Positions 38,988-50,043 of a DNA stretch of 64,000 nt are shown one piece after another. A model generated the notes under the pieces. It was given only the letters and a program-made list of their open reading frames with translations. It was not told the origin of the DNA and searched no databases. The DNA comes from Trichomonas vaginalis G3 (Eukaryota; Parabasalia; Trichomonadida; Trichomonadidae). The DNA lies in assembly GCF_026262505.1 (NCBI RefSeq), contig NC_067206.1, forward strand, positions 35,727,896 through 35,791,895. Reading direction: 5' to 3'. The position numbers and the translations under genes are program-made. Position 1 is the first letter of the stretch; each line of letters opens with the position of its first letter.

Positions 38988-39000
38988 CATTTTTTAGAAA

Positions 39001-39585
39001 ATGTTCACAATGGAGCATCCTGCCTACTTGAAGACTGGTCTTCCAGGCTTCCTCACACAGCACGCTGTCGAGGTCCATGTTACAAAGCACCATCAGTCCT
39101 ACATTGATACAGCTAACAAGCTTATCGTTGGCTCTGGCTTCGAAGGCAAGCCAATTGAAGAAATCATCCAAAAGGCTCAGGGCCCACTCTTCAACAACGT
39201 TGCCCAGCACTTCAACCACTCCTTCTTCTGGAAGTCCCTCTCCGCTGAGAAGGTTGCTGTTCCAGCTCATGTTGCTGAGCTCCTCAAGAAGAACTTCGGC
39301 TCTGTCGAGAAGTTCCAGGAAACATTCACAGCTAAGGCTTCAACAGTCTTCGGCTCTGGCTGGGCTTACCTTTACAAGACAAAGGACGGCAAGCTTGAGA
39401 TCGGCCAGTACTCCAACGCTGCTAACCCAGTCAAGGATGGCCTTACACCAATTCTCACAGTCGATACATGGGAACATGCTTGGTACATCGACTACGAGAA
39501 CAGAAAGGCTGAGTACTTCAAGAACTACTGGAACCACGTCAACTGGAACTTTGTTGAGCAGAACTTAAAGGCTGCTGGTTTGTAA
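39001..39585 (+). CDS. Iron superoxide dismutase
   Basis: This is an Fe/Mn-family superoxide dismutase of 194 aa, which converts superoxide to O2 and H2O2. It protects oxygen-sensitive enzymes such as hydrogenosomal and cytosolic iron-sulfur proteins. The metal ligands are His26 (in the Val-His-Val-Thr-Lys-His-His-Gln-Ser-Tyr helix), His73 (Asn-His-Ser-Phe-Phe-Trp), Asp155 and His159 (Asp-Thr-Trp-Glu-His-Ala-Trp). Gln69 at the position before the second ligand marks the iron-type enzyme. No clear hydrogenosomal presequence is visible, so it is probably cytosolic. The codons are strikingly C-ending and GC-rich compared with neighbours, a sign of high expression. Met4 is an alternative start. 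Other frames in this stretch are shadows. Confidence 0.96.
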   Translation: MFTMEHPAYLKTGLPGFLTQHAVEVHVTKHHQSYIDTANKLIVGSGFEGKPIEEIIQKAQGPLFNNVAQHFNHSFFWKSLSAEKVAVPAHVAELLKKNFGSVEKFQETFTAKASTVFGSGWAYLYKTKDGKLEIGQYSNAANPVKDGLTPILTVDTWEHAWYIDYENRKAEYFKNYWNHVNWNFVEQNLKAAGL

Positions 39586-39957
39586 AAACGTTCCTTTCTC
39601 ATTGAAAATTATTAACTTTTTTTTCCAAGTAATGGTATTCAGTATTTTGAGCTTCGATATCATTCTGTTTACTTGTTAAGTTCAAAGATTAAACAATTAT
39701 TAGTGAACTAATAAATTCTCAAATTATTACTTATTTTAAAGATTATAACTATTGGAAAATGCTGTCTGTATGGATGTAGTCTTTGTGTTTGTCATTGTTT
39801 TATGTATTTGCTACAAAAATCTAGGACAGGATATTTAATTCAGGAAATGGATCAAATCTTATCTTAACAAATGACTGTTTCAAATACTAATATATTGTTC
39901 ACCTAATTTCTCTTAAAATCTGATTAAAATATCTGAAATGCGATTCTGACAGATTTG
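39586..39957. other. Intergenic region
   Basis: AT-rich spacer between SOD and the next gene. No gene or repeat is seen. Confidence 0.5.
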
Positions 39958-39968
39958 TCACTCACTCA
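39958..39968 (+). promoter_or_regulatory. Inr-like TCACTCACTCA repeat
   Basis: Overlapping TCACT motifs (A at 39960 and 39964) lie 26-30 bases before the ATG at 39990. They could give two nearby transcription starts. Confidence 0.5.
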
Positions 39969-39989
39969 CCTCTGAACCACTGAGTCCTC

Positions 39990-41690
39990 ATGTTTTTGCT
40001 ATTACTTTTAGGTTTAGCTTTTTCCGAAGATGCATTATTATCAAAGGAAAGAAGACCAGTAGTCGAGGAATCAAATCAGAAGTCCAAGGAGAGAAATAAC
40101 GACCAAATGAAGGAGAATAACGAAAAAATTACAACAAAGTCAAATAAAAAACCTGAATTACAACAACCCAAGCAGTTATATTCTGCAACAGATAAAAAAC
40201 TGAATGACTTTTCGAACAAATATATTCAAGAAAAAAATGAACAAAAATCTAGCAATGAAATGAATTATAAAAATGAGAAACAGAATCAAATGTCTCATGA
40301 ATTACCAAATGAGAACGATAAAAAAGATAATATTGAATATTTTGATGATGAATGGAAAATTGACGAAGATGGCTTTTCAGTAACTGTTAACGAGGGAAAA
40401 TCTGAGCAATTCGATAAGTCGCAATCTCTAGCCAAGAAAAATAAACATAAATATGAAGATCCAAAGCGAAAAGGCCTTGATTTAGGTACATTGTTTTCAG
40501 ATAAAAAGAAAGAGGCTGGCATTTCGAAAGAAGACCTTGCAATTAACCCTTACGGCGATCCAAATCTTCCAAATCAAAATTACAAGCCAGAAGATTACGA
40601 AGAATTCGAAAGGAAGAACGAGAAAGATAAAACAATTACACCTTACGACAAAAGAAGGCAAGATAAGTACATGAGTAGTTCGAAATCAGATACAACAGAT
40701 GAGTATCAAGATGACGAAGATTTGATCGAAGAAGATGGTACGAGTCAAGGTGTATTGAAGGATGGCGATGAAGTTCAAGATCAAATCCAAGAATTTGATG
40801 AATTCCAAGATTATAATAATTTCCAGTATCAAGAACTCCAAAACCAACCAGAAGAACCCGAGAAACAATCAGGCCACAGGTTCAAGCGCGTAAAGAGAAT
40901 CAAAAGAAGAAAAAATAAAAAGAATAAATCTTCTGATCAAAGCCAAGAAATTCCGCAAGATGCTGGCCAATACCAAAATCTTCAATACGATCAGTCCCAA
41001 GACCAAAGTTTCCAAAATCAAAACGACCATTTAATTGAAGATCAAGAATTCCAGAAAAAAGAAGAATACGCTCAAATTCCTAAGGATGAGAATCCATATG
41101 AACCGGTTTTCAACCGCAAATTTTCAAGAAAAAAGAAAAATCAAAATTTATTCTTACAAAACGGGCCAATAACCCCTCTGATTGTTGAAACGCAGTCTTA
41201 CATGCTAGGATTCATCAGAAAGAAGCCATTAAACGTTACTTATTCACCAGTACCGATTGAAGTTACAAAACCTTACTGTAGAATCAACGAAGCTGTTGTA
41301 GAAGCATATATATCTGGTCCTCATTCTGTCCAATGCAGGCTTAGTGTTCCAATCTTTACAACTTCTGCTCATGTCACAATTTCATTTGATGGAAACCACT
41401 TTTCATCACCAGTTATTGTAGAAACAAATGTCCCGTTCTGGTTCATTTTATTCCCAATTGCTGCAATTGCCGGTTTAATTTATATTTCATTAAAACCAAA
41501 AACAAAGAAGAAAAAGATATTAAACGGTCCAAATCTTGATTCGTTTAGACCAATGACTAGTATGCCAAAGAAAGAAGAAACATTTGGCGCTGATATAGAT
41601 AATGAAAATATTATTCAACAAGATGTATATTATGAAGCAATTCCAGATGAAAATAATTCTACTACAAAGTTGCAAGAAATGCCTCGTTAA
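39990..41690 (+). CDS. Secreted/type I membrane protein with acidic, Gln-rich ectodomain
   Basis: The 566-aa protein begins with a hydrophobic Leu-rich stretch (residues 2-11, ending Ala-Phe-Ser), a probable signal peptide. Residues about 13-390 are low-complexity: Lys/Glu/Asn-rich, then Asp/Glu/Gln-rich with many Gln-Asp and Phe-Gln repeats and a basic patch near 300-312. A compact beta-rich domain at about 390-485 contains two Cys (near 431 and 450) and looks immunoglobulin- or IPT/TIG-like. One transmembrane helix follows (about 490-508). The tail of about 55 residues is cytoplasmic and starts with a Lys cluster. A surface or endomembrane protein is likely. The family is not recognised. 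Confidence 0.8.
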   Translation: MFLLLLLGLAFSEDALLSKERRPVVEESNQKSKERNNDQMKENNEKITTKSNKKPELQQPKQLYSATDKKLNDFSNKYIQEKNEQKSSNEMNYKNEKQNQMSHELPNENDKKDNIEYFDDEWKIDEDGFSVTVNEGKSEQFDKSQSLAKKNKHKYEDPKRKGLDLGTLFSDKKKEAGISKEDLAINPYGDPNLPNQNYKPEDYEEFERKNEKDKTITPYDKRRQDKYMSSSKSDTTDEYQDDEDLIEEDGTSQGVLKDGDEVQDQIQEFDEFQDYNNFQYQELQNQPEEPEKQSGHRFKRVKRIKRRKNKKNKSSDQSQEIPQDAGQYQNLQYDQSQDQSFQNQNDHLIEDQEFQKKEEYAQIPKDENPYEPVFNRKFSRKKKNQNLFLQNGPITPLIVETQSYMLGFIRKKPLNVTYSPVPIEVTKPYCRINEAVVEAYISGPHSVQCRLSVPIFTTSAHVTISFDGNHFSSPVIVETNVPFWFILFPIAAIAGLIYISLKPKTKKKKILNGPNLDSFRPMTSMPKKEETFGADIDNENIIQQDVYYEAIPDENNSTTKLQEMPR

Positions 41691-42005
41691 TTTGTATTTC
41701 TTTGAATAAAGTTTTATTGTATTATATAATTTAAATCAGATTTAATTGTTATCTTATTTATTGTAGATTGATATAAAGTATATAATCAGAAGTGCCTTTT
41801 TTGAACAGTTTACATATATCTTGGCCAAAAAAAAAACTGAAAATTGAGAGTGGAGGAACTTCTATATAATCTCCTTGATGAACTATCAGCCAAAAAGATT
41901 AAAGGAATTATATCATAAGCTTGCGGAGAATGATCATGATTCTTCATATTTTATATCGATATTTAGATCGATTTTCTCATCGAATGTAACTGCAATGTAG
42001 ATTAA
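41691..42005. other. Intergenic stretch
   Basis: AT-rich sequence. A possible older start of the ankyrin fragment may lie here, but no frame supports it. Confidence 0.4.
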
Positions 42006-42488
42006 AATATACCTGAATCTACACCGCTCATTTGGGCATCATTCAATGGCTACCTAGAAATTGTTAAATATCTAATATTTTTCGTTAATGCAGATAAAGA
42101 AGGAATGAGTAATGATGAAAATACTCCACTCATTTTTGCAACAAGAAATAATTTTTTTGATACTGTTAGATATCTTATCTCCGTTGGAGCGAATAAAGAA
42201 CAAAAGGAAGATAATAGAGACACACCAATTTATTTGGCATCGTATGATGATCTTGTTGAAGACTTTAAACATCTGATCTTTGTTGGAGCTAATAAAGAAC
42301 CAAAAAAGAAATATGGAATTACTCCACTCACAACTGCAGATATATTAGATCTAAGTAATCTAATCAAACAATCCTATTCGGTGGTGCACTCAATATTGAT
42401 ACATAAAAACCATAGGAGGACTTTATGTACGAAAATGGGTTTACTCTTACTCTCGGATTTTGTTCATTCCGGGATTTCTCTACATTGA
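42006..42488 (+). pseudogene. Ankyrin repeat gene fragment
   Basis: An open frame without a start codon at its head encodes about three ankyrin repeats of the other trichomonad style: Thr-Pro-Leu-Ile-Trp-Ala-Ser, Val-Gly-Ala-Asn-Lys-Glu. Similarity fades after about 42400, where only non-ankyrin residues remain. It is a 5'- and 3'-truncated piece of an ankyrin gene. An ATG at 42105 exists, but it would start inside a repeat. Confidence 0.7.
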
Positions 42489-42594
42489 TGCATGGATGAA
42501 TCTTTGTATAATTAATATGAAATATGCTTAACAAAATTATCTTTTTACATGCAAAAATTTGCTGTTCTACTTGAAAAATGGTGAAGGTAAACAT

Positions 42595-43200
42595 TTATAG
42601 ACTTTTATAAACTATTTTTAGAGCTGGATATGTGGGTATGATTTCATTGATATGGACATGCTCATCAGTGCTCTTAATGAATAAAAATGGTCTTTTATGA
42701 ATGTTGCCATAGTTAGGTGATTCTTCAGGAACAGGTGTTTTAACAAATATATGTTTTAAAATTTCAGATATGTAGGTTTGGTAATCAGATATGTCTTCCT
42801 CCTGTATATCTAGATATAAATCTTGAATCGAAAGCTTTATTCGATTTGGATAATAGTATCTTTTTATCATAGGAGCTATCTCGAAGCAGATTTTTTTTTG
42901 CTTATAAAAAGTACCTTTTGGGAAATGAGTAACATTTCTATTAATGACATTTTATCTGATTTCAAAGAATCAATTGATTTATAGTGATTAGAATAAAAAA
43001 TCTTGTATATATATAAGAATCCGAATGACATTCTTATTGCTCTAGACTTTTCTATTGTTAACATGTCGTTTCTCATCAATAGATTTAATCAAAATTCATA
43101 AATTTTAGCAGAAATCTTTTTGACCATTGTTTTCCACATGTATAACATAGGATATTTTCTTCTAATGAATTTAAGTGGTAAGTTATGTGGTAAAACGCAT
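42595..43200 (-). pseudogene. Decayed unknown gene / dispersed repeat copy
   Basis: Three minus-strand frames (43283-43089, 43079-42876, 42870-42595) follow each other with protein-like composition but are separated by stops. The right part (about 42990-43200) is the dispersed repeat also at 12745-12960. The left frame has Tyr-Leu-Asp-Ile-Gln-Glu-Glu-Asp-Ile-Ser and Val-Pro-Glu-Glu-Ser-Pro-Asn-Tyr. I do not recognise a family. Its position next to an ankyrin fragment parallels the 12.7-kb copy. Confidence 0.45.
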
Positions 43201-43223
43201 CTGTATCCTTTTAAAATAATTAT

Positions 43224-43788
43224 TAAGGGTGCACACGAGAGGATCATGTAAACTTCAGAATTTAGAACCTTATTTTTAGGCATTATCTTGGCTACTATTT
43301 GGCCGAAAAAGCAAAAAATATCAAAAAATACAACTTGACTCCATTATGACCCTTTCATGGAGGTAGTTTTTATCCGCTAGTATTTTCCCTTTGAATCTCT
43401 TTACAATTCGAAATCAAATTCAAACCTCAGTAGAAGAAAGGAAGAATCGACTTACTACGGTTGTAATACGAATAAATACATATATTTAATTATTTTTATT
43501 TACATAATAATTGTTTGAAGCTCATATTCCAACAAATTTTTAAATAAAAACATTAAAATGTTGAAAATGTTCATATATTTTAATAGGGTTTTGGCACTTT
43601 ATTGAGGAATTACTACATACATAGTCGAACTGAACTTGATATTTTGAAATTTAAATTATTTATCAAAATTAAAATTTAACTTGAAATTTATAATTATTTA
43701 GTCATATTTTGCATAATTCTAAGTAGATTTTGTAAAAAATCAAGAAAGAAAAATTTTAACGTGCTTTATTTTTTCTTTTTTATAATAA
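43224..43788 (+). mobile_element. Left part of an inverted-repeat element, interrupted
   Basis: This starts TAAGGGTGCACACGAG and matches 24626-25190 with about five differences in 563 bp. The match ends in TTTATAATAA. The 24.6-kb copy continues with its own sequence there, while here virus-like DNA begins. The 24.6-kb copy therefore shows the uninterrupted state. Confidence 0.85.
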
Positions 43789-43829
43789 AAAAAAAAAGGG
43801 TAGTGGGGCTTCCAGGGGCTGCGCCCCTT

Positions 43830-44438
43830 CTAGCCCTGAAGATGTTTAGTATAAATGAAGTTTTTATTCGGAAAATTGTTAGTCTTCTGGTGTGAATTCG
43901 GAGGACTCTTCTTGGATTGAGTCTTGTATTTCCTCCTCCTCTTCTTCCTCCATTGCTTCTGGAAGAAGTCTTCTTCTGGGTCGAAAACATTATATAGTGT
44001 AATTGAATGACACATTATATCTTTCTTTGAGTTCGCTCCTGACAAAGAACTTAGTTCCAGGAATACAGAAGACTTCTGTGCGTTGGAAAGCTGATGTCCT
44101 GGAACGAATTTGGCAATTAGAGACTTCTTTTTTCCGAATTGTTCAGGAGTTTTCATGACGACAGTAACAACATCTCCATCTGCGAGGTCTTGTTGTTCTT
44201 CGGAAAGGTAAAGAGCAATGATATGAATGGTTGCTGCGTTGAATTCGAGAAAGTCGAATTCAAATTGTGTTGTCGTATAACATTCAAACCATTTTGTACA
44301 GTTTGTCTCCGAACTCGTCCTCGTATTCATCTTTGTCATATCCGTAACTAAAGACTTGAAATTCGGCAATTCTCTTGTCGATGACCGTTGGATGGAACGA
44401 GGAAGATTTTGACGAACTTGGTATAAAGTTCTCAACAT
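43830..44438 (-). CDS. Maverick-borne protein of unknown function
   Basis: A 202-aa frame closest to the left edge of the element. It has an acidic/hydrophobic middle and a Lys/Arg-rich C-terminus (Arg-Lys-Lys-Arg-Arg-Arg-Lys type). Coding-like sequence continues upstream to about 44775, so this is probably part of a larger gene remnant. The first gene of the element may be a nucleic-acid-binding protein, judging only by charge. Confidence 0.5.
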   Translation of the reverse strand: MLRTLYQVRQNLPRSIQRSSTRELPNFKSLVTDMTKMNTRTSSETNCTKWFECYTTTQFEFDFLEFNAATIHIIALYLSEEQQDLADGDVVTVVMKTPEQFGKKKSLIAKFVPGHQLSNAQKSSVFLELSSLSGANSKKDIMCHSITLYNVFDPEEDFFQKQWRKKRRRKYKTQSKKSPPNSHQKTNNFPNKNFIYTKHLQG

Positions 44439-45236
44439 TATAAGCTTAGTAAATGTTGGAAAATACTGAACTAAGACATCGCTAAGCTCAATTGGACTTG
44501 GAATTGTCTTAGTAAGTTCAATTGAACTAGTAATTGCTTTGTTCAGAACTTCACAGAACTGAGTATTGTATGTAGCGTCTGGTGTGTGTTTTCTTCGGCG
44601 TCTTTGAGATATTTAGAGCAAATTTGTTGAAGAATTTCTCTTAATTCGCTGTTAGACCTTTTGGCGGTTATTCTAACCGCTGTGCCGGTTCTTGGAGGTT
44701 GTGGGCTTTGGCTTTGGTTAGCGGTTGAGAATTGTTAATGTTTGAATTGTTTGCGACACTTTTTCTTCCTTCCATTATGAAAAATGAACTTTTTTTTCGG
44801 ACTACTCATAGAAAAGTTTAAAATAAACCGTTTTTACCAACGGAGACCCCCTCTATTTTTTTATTTTATTTAATAGTTACCGTTGGCAAACCGTTCCATC
44901 TCAAATATTGAATGAACTATAAACGTTTTTTTGTTTTCTATATATACTTTTTTGTCCAACGGTAAAACTTTTTACACAACGGTTTTTGAGAGTCGTCGCC
45001 GTTGACTTTTTGTAGAGCACTCAAAATAGTATAACTTTGTCCGGACAAGTAAGGGTCTATCGTCGCTACAGGAAAAGTTACAGGCGTTCCAAGGAAGTAA
45101 ACTTTGAGAAGCCTTTTCTCCCTTTTAAAACAAGATAGGACGGTTATTTTACAAAACTGACAACACTTTGACCGAGTAGTTTTTTGTGCTGAACAAAAAG
45201 TGTCATATAAACATCTGTCAAAAACGCTTTTTAACT
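44439..45236. other. Maverick interior without an assigned gene
   Basis: This holds remnants upstream of the 202-aa frame and a divergent promoter region. A 100-aa minus-strand frame at 44938-45240 is Cys/Lys-rich but unconvincing. Confidence 0.4.
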
Positions 45237-45242
45237 TCACTT
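45237..45242 (+). promoter_or_regulatory. Host-type Inr TCACTT inside the Maverick
   Basis: TTCACTTAAAATG: the A at 45239 lies 7 bases before an ATG at 45246. This suggests the element's genes use the trichomonad initiator. Confidence 0.55.
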
Positions 45243-45245
45243 AAA

Positions 45246-46341
45246 ATGCCACGTAAGCTACGTAAGAATATACGTAAGAGGAAGAAGCATTGAAACATCC
45301 AATAGTAAAACTGACACCACAACAACAGTTGCAACAACAAATGATGAATGACCCCACTATGTTGCAACAAATGTCAAGCAACCCTATGCTTTTAAACAGA
45401 GTTATTGGTGCACAGAGTGGAGGTTTAAGAGCGGCACTTTTAGCGAAAATGGCAGGCTATGGTGGAGCTGCAGACGGAACAGCTTATAACCCTCAAAGTC
45501 AAATGAATTTGAGTTCACTCAAAAATCAAATAACAGATGTCAAAAGTCAAACATAGACATACAGAAAACAAATAAGTGAAAACGAAAAGAAACTAGAATA
45601 TGACAGACACACAAAGAAACTCAATGAGTTAAACGTAGAGAAAAAGAAGAAAGAAGAACAACTGAAAGAACTAAGTACAGAGGAATATGCGAAAAAAGTG
45701 TCAGAAAAAGCAGCAGAAGTAGCAAAAATGGAACAAGATGTTATAAATTTGAAAAACCATACTACTCAATATAAAGTACTGAAAGATGAAGAGATAAAAC
45801 AAAAAGCCCTGAAGACATATATGGATAGCGATGAGTATAAAAAAGAAGTTGAAGCAAATGTAAAGGCAGAAAAACTTTTACAGTTGCAAAACCAAAACCG
45901 TACAGTATGAAAAACTTAGCACAAGAAAGTAAAATAATAACGACGCAGCCATGCAAAAGGCAATGAAAAGCGCAGAATATATAAAAGCTAATAATGACTG
46001 GTTAGATGCCCAAGCCAACGCCAAAGCAGCCCAACTTATAGGGTCAATAAGGACAAAAATACAAGCGGATGAAGACAGTTCAAATGAAGCTTTAATGAAT
46101 GCTGACTTTAAGAACGCCTTCGAAGCTCTTCATAGTAAAGGTGAAACTAGTGAACGACTTCTCATCTGGAAAGAAACTGAAGTCTGAAGGTTTCGACAAA
46201 GAGTTAAAAGAAGTAGCACAAAATATGACGAAAATAACAGATGCAGCAACGAGACAGGCAGTTCAAAGTGCTATGACGCCGTTAGAGCAGCTGTTGTGGA
46301 AAGTCAAGAAAAAGAGTTACAACAGACCAAAACAGACCTAG
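45246..46341 (+). pseudogene. Maverick part: basic, Gln-rich and coiled-coil segment (broken)
   Basis: The region starts with a very basic leader (Arg/Lys-rich). A Gln-rich segment follows, then Ala/Lys/Glu-rich stretches of coiled-coil character. It appears broken. Its composition suggests a structural or DNA-binding protein of the particle. The family is not recognised. Confidence 0.5.
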
Positions 46342-48407
46342 TAAATGCTTTCTTAAAAACGAAAAGTCAGGTAGGACATTATGCTGCAGATGGAACATAT
46401 GTGCCAGCTGGTGGAACTTATATACCACCAAACCCTCCAAGAGAAGCACCTGCACCAGGACTACCTAAAACATTTACATCGTCACATGGACACAGACACA
46501 AGCATGCACCAAAACCAACACAACAACCAACAGTTCAAAATCCAGCACAACAACACCTCCACAACCAGCACACAACCACCTCCACAACCAGCACAACAAC
46601 CAGCAAAACAGAGCAAGGACATAAAAGAAGTAGAGAACAAGGAAACCAAGAATTCTTAAAAATGCTTAAGGAAGATTATGGTTACCCAGATACTCTTGAC
46701 TTTAGTGACAGATATAAAGAAGCTATTAGAAAGTTCAAGGAAGGAAATACTGACCCGAACCTATTTAGCTTTATGGCTCAGCACCAAATGGGATATAATT
46801 TCAAACCTGGAAAATACAAGCTCGCTAAGGGATATGATTTAATAGCATATCATCCAAATGACATGGATGAATTTACTCCGAGATATTTGGTGTCAGAGCT
46901 AAATGATAATTCAGCTCTCTTCATGAAACGCGTAAAAAATAGAGACGGAACGAAAAAAGAAAGGTTTATGAGTCCGGATGACTTAAATAGGGAACTTGTT
47001 AAAAACGGTCTCGGAATATATGAAATGCCAGCAGATGAGGTACAAGAAACTCCACAGGAAGAAGTTCAGATACAACCAGACATGGAAGAAATAGTTCAGC
47101 AACAACAGCTAGAAGAGCCTGAAGGAAACGAACAAGTCCCTCCTTTGGAAACTAACTTCACAGAACTAGATGAAGATTTGGAACAGCCGAAAAATCTTGA
47201 CCCTCAACAAGAGTATGCGGAGAATATGGAATCTTTCCAAGAGTCTAAGAAAAATTCGGCTGACATAGTAGAAGAATATCGAAAAATGTTCGCCGACATA
47301 CAAAAGACTCCAACATCAGATGAAAATATTCAGCAAAGAATGGAAGTACTGAAAGAAAATGTACGCAAATACAATAACCCTTTTTACTTACGAGCATATA
47401 ACGTTCAATCTTTGGATGAACTCGGTGAAAATAAAAGGTTAAATTTCAACAAAACATATAGAAATGAAACATTGTTTAAAGTTCATTCAGAACCTAACCA
47501 AGATGGAAACAAACCTACTTTTGTTTCTGCAGACTATGGAACTACAATGAGATGGGGTCATAAAGCTAATCCGGATAGGTGGTTCATAAACTTACAACCA
47601 CAATTCCAAGAAGTTGTAGACGCAATGGAAGTGAATGGTGAACCAGATATAGCTGGTATTTTCAGCGCGGCTTTAATGCCATTGAAAGATATGAAAGATG
47701 CAGATATTTTGGACCAGTATGAAATGAACATGGCTGATGGAAATATAACACCTGACGTTCTAAAACATTTATCTCAAAGAACTACACAGAACCATAGAGA
47801 TGGTATATTTGGTGAAGAGTTTAGAAAGAGAGTTAGGGAGAGAGAAGGAAGAGAACCTATTGTACATGACCTTGCAAACGAAAGTTTGCAAAATGTCATA
47901 AAAACTTACTTTGCAGACAATGAACAGAGAAGGGATGAATATTTAAGAAAACTCAAATGGACAGTACCAAATGAAATGTTAGTATTGAAAAACATGTTCC
48001 ATGACAAAATAAAACCAACTACAGAAATAAATGACGCAAGACTGGAACATTGGGTAAAAGCTTTCCCATTCACAAAAGATATTATTGGTTACATGGAAAG
48101 AAAACCAGAATGGCTACAAAAACATATATTTGGAAACAAGCATATTCCATATGGACAAGCTCTGTTTGAAGAGCTTGAACCGGAAACTCAGGAAAGAGTC
48201 ATGCAAACAATACGCGAAGACTCAAATACAAACTATGACAAAATCTTTCTAGGATATAGGTTACCTGAGATGGGCGACCAGAGCCCAAAGGCAAAAAGGA
48301 CATGGGAAATTTACAACATACTAGGTGAACATGATGCAAAGATGCAACAAAACTCAGTCAGGAAGAAAGTAAAGCTTGGTACGAGTGGGTTCTATTATGA
48401 CATATAA
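46296..48407 (+). CDS. Maverick part: large protein, about 700 aa, unknown
   Basis: This is a long open frame directly upstream of the capsid region. The N-terminal about 120 residues are Pro/Thr/Gln/His-rich and low-complexity. The middle and C-terminal parts are globular, charged and Trp/Tyr-containing, with an acidic Glu/Gln-rich linker near residues 250-300. I recognise no enzyme motif. Position before the major capsid protein suggests a virion-associated or packaging-related protein, which is inference. Confidence 0.6.
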   Translation: MESQEKELQQTKTDLVNAFLKTKSQVGHYAADGTYVPAGGTYIPPNPPREAPAPGLPKTFTSSHGHRHKHAPKPTQQPTVQNPAQQHLHNQHTTTSTTSTTTSKTEQGHKRSREQGNQEFLKMLKEDYGYPDTLDFSDRYKEAIRKFKEGNTDPNLFSFMAQHQMGYNFKPGKYKLAKGYDLIAYHPNDMDEFTPRYLVSELNDNSALFMKRVKNRDGTKKERFMSPDDLNRELVKNGLGIYEMPADEVQETPQEEVQIQPDMEEIVQQQQLEEPEGNEQVPPLETNFTELDEDLEQPKNLDPQQEYAENMESFQESKKNSADIVEEYRKMFADIQKTPTSDENIQQRMEVLKENVRKYNNPFYLRAYNVQSLDELGENKRLNFNKTYRNETLFKVHSEPNQDGNKPTFVSADYGTTMRWGHKANPDRWFINLQPQFQEVVDAMEVNGEPDIAGIFSAALMPLKDMKDADILDQYEMNMADGNITPDVLKHLSQRTTQNHRDGIFGEEFRKRVREREGREPIVHDLANESLQNVIKTYFADNEQRRDEYLRKLKWTVPNEMLVLKNMFHDKIKPTTEINDARLEHWVKAFPFTKDIIGYMERKPEWLQKHIFGNKHIPYGQALFEELEPETQERVMQTIREDSNTNYDKIFLGYRLPEMGDQSPKAKRTWEIYNILGEHDAKMQQNSVRKKVKLGTSGFYYDI

Positions 48408-48439
48408 ATCCAACTATTCTATATTTTTACCCATATGAA

Positions 48440-50043
48440 ATGTACGCCGCTCAGAATATAACGCCAACAGTTTTGGATGCCATGAACGGAAATGTTTCTG
48501 AATGGTATAACGAATGCGACAATGCCATTAGAAGGTCAGAAATAGTTCCTGGAACTTACGAATATACAACTGCTGTTTCTTATGGAAACGTAGGTGAGTT
48601 TGGAGAAGGTTCTTCAACAACAGTAGATATTGCTTGCGACAGGTTTCATATTATTTCTATTGACAACTCATTCTTATACGTGGAACAAGACATTGAAATA
48701 AAACCTTCTGCCAAGTTGTCTGACAAGAAAGGTTGCAATGGAATTTTCTATGTCGGATACCAATATGCTCCAGAAGTTTTCATGGGATATAAGATATATT
48801 CTAACTCTGACTTAGTTCAAACAGTAACATGGGCAAACTATGAATGGTTCGCTTTGAGAAACTCAGTACAACCACAAGCTAGAGAACAAACAGACCAGTA
48901 TGCAACTATTGAGAAAATAAGAAGACTTGACCCTAACGTTCCAGGAGTTTATGTTAACCTTTCTGAACAAACTGCAGCAGCAGTAACCAAAGTAAAACTG
49001 AAACTTAGAGTTCCTTTGTCATCTTTCCTCATCTTCAGGTTTTTAAGATACTTGCCAAACTGGGCAGGAAAAATTTCTATTGAACTTACTCCAAGCAAAA
49101 ATAACTTAGTCATTGCACCAACACAAGACCCATTCACTATTACAGACGTAAAGGGAACAAATCAAACGTCATTCGCCGACTTTTGCAAAGACAAAGTTGA
49201 CTAGACTTTGGTTTCTCTCAAACTTCAACACTGAAGTAAACTATTATTTCAATGCTGCTGGAACTGCTTGGGACCCAGTTAAGTTCACATGCGAAAAATT
49301 TGAATGCAAGAGAAGAAAGCAGACTTGCAGTCTATATGTTGGACCCAGATATTTCAAATGCTTTAGCTGCCAAATATATTGCAGTTCCACTTATGTTCCC
49401 TATACACCAAATATCTGTCAAAGACTTTGCAGGTGAAGTTGGAAACCAAAGTGCTGACCCAGGTGCAAGAACAGATATTGCTTTAACAACTGCAATGAAA
49501 CATGCAGATACTATGTTTGTACTGTTCAGACGAACTATAAATGACTATTCTTGTTTCTACAACCTGGTATTAAATATCATATAAACATAGATGGCAAATA
49601 TTATCCAAGAGAAGAATATTCTACAGTTGAGGATATGAGGTCATACAACTTGACATTAGATGCTATGAACTTTAACAACAACTTCACAACACCATTAACC
49701 CTGAAATGCAAAGTTCTATTATGCCATATGTGAAAGTATGGACTCATACAGGAGGTCAAAAACTCAATATACAAATGGAGACCGTTCAAACTTTTGGCTT
49801 GGCATTCCATTTGCTGACTCAGAAGACTTTATGGGTGGTATTTCAACTGTTGGTACAGTTCAAATACAATATACTGGTGACAGAGACGGTCCAGATGAAT
49901 TGAAAGCAAAGAAGTTTACAAAACCAATAGCACTTTTCACGGAAGATGCTCTTTTGAAGATTCGTTCGATGAAACCTGCTGGGGCTCCTCAGATTGGCAT
50001 AACGACAGCTTCCATCGAGCAGATTTTGGCAGCAGGTCAGTAA
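48440..50043 (+). pseudogene. Maverick part: major capsid protein, double jelly-roll type (broken)
   Basis: The region spans about 1.6 kb, the size expected for a Polinton major capsid protein. Landmarks are Arg-Arg-Thr-Ile-Asn-Asp-Tyr and Ile-Asn-Ile-Asp-Gly-Lys-Tyr-Tyr-Pro, followed by a Ser/Thr-Val-Glu-Asp segment. Similar motifs occur in double-jelly-roll capsid proteins of Polintons and Polinton-like viruses. The gene is broken by a few interruptions. In a working relative this protein forms the hexameric capsomers. Confidence 0.7.

Noticed and set aside
39077-39568. 163-aa frame overlapping SOD
   Set aside because: It is a Ser/Thr/Arg-rich shadow in another frame, caused by strong codon bias of the SOD gene.
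44938-45240. 100-aa minus-strand frame in the Maverick
   Set aside because: It runs back into the promoter and start of the opposing gene, and the sequence lacks recognisable features.
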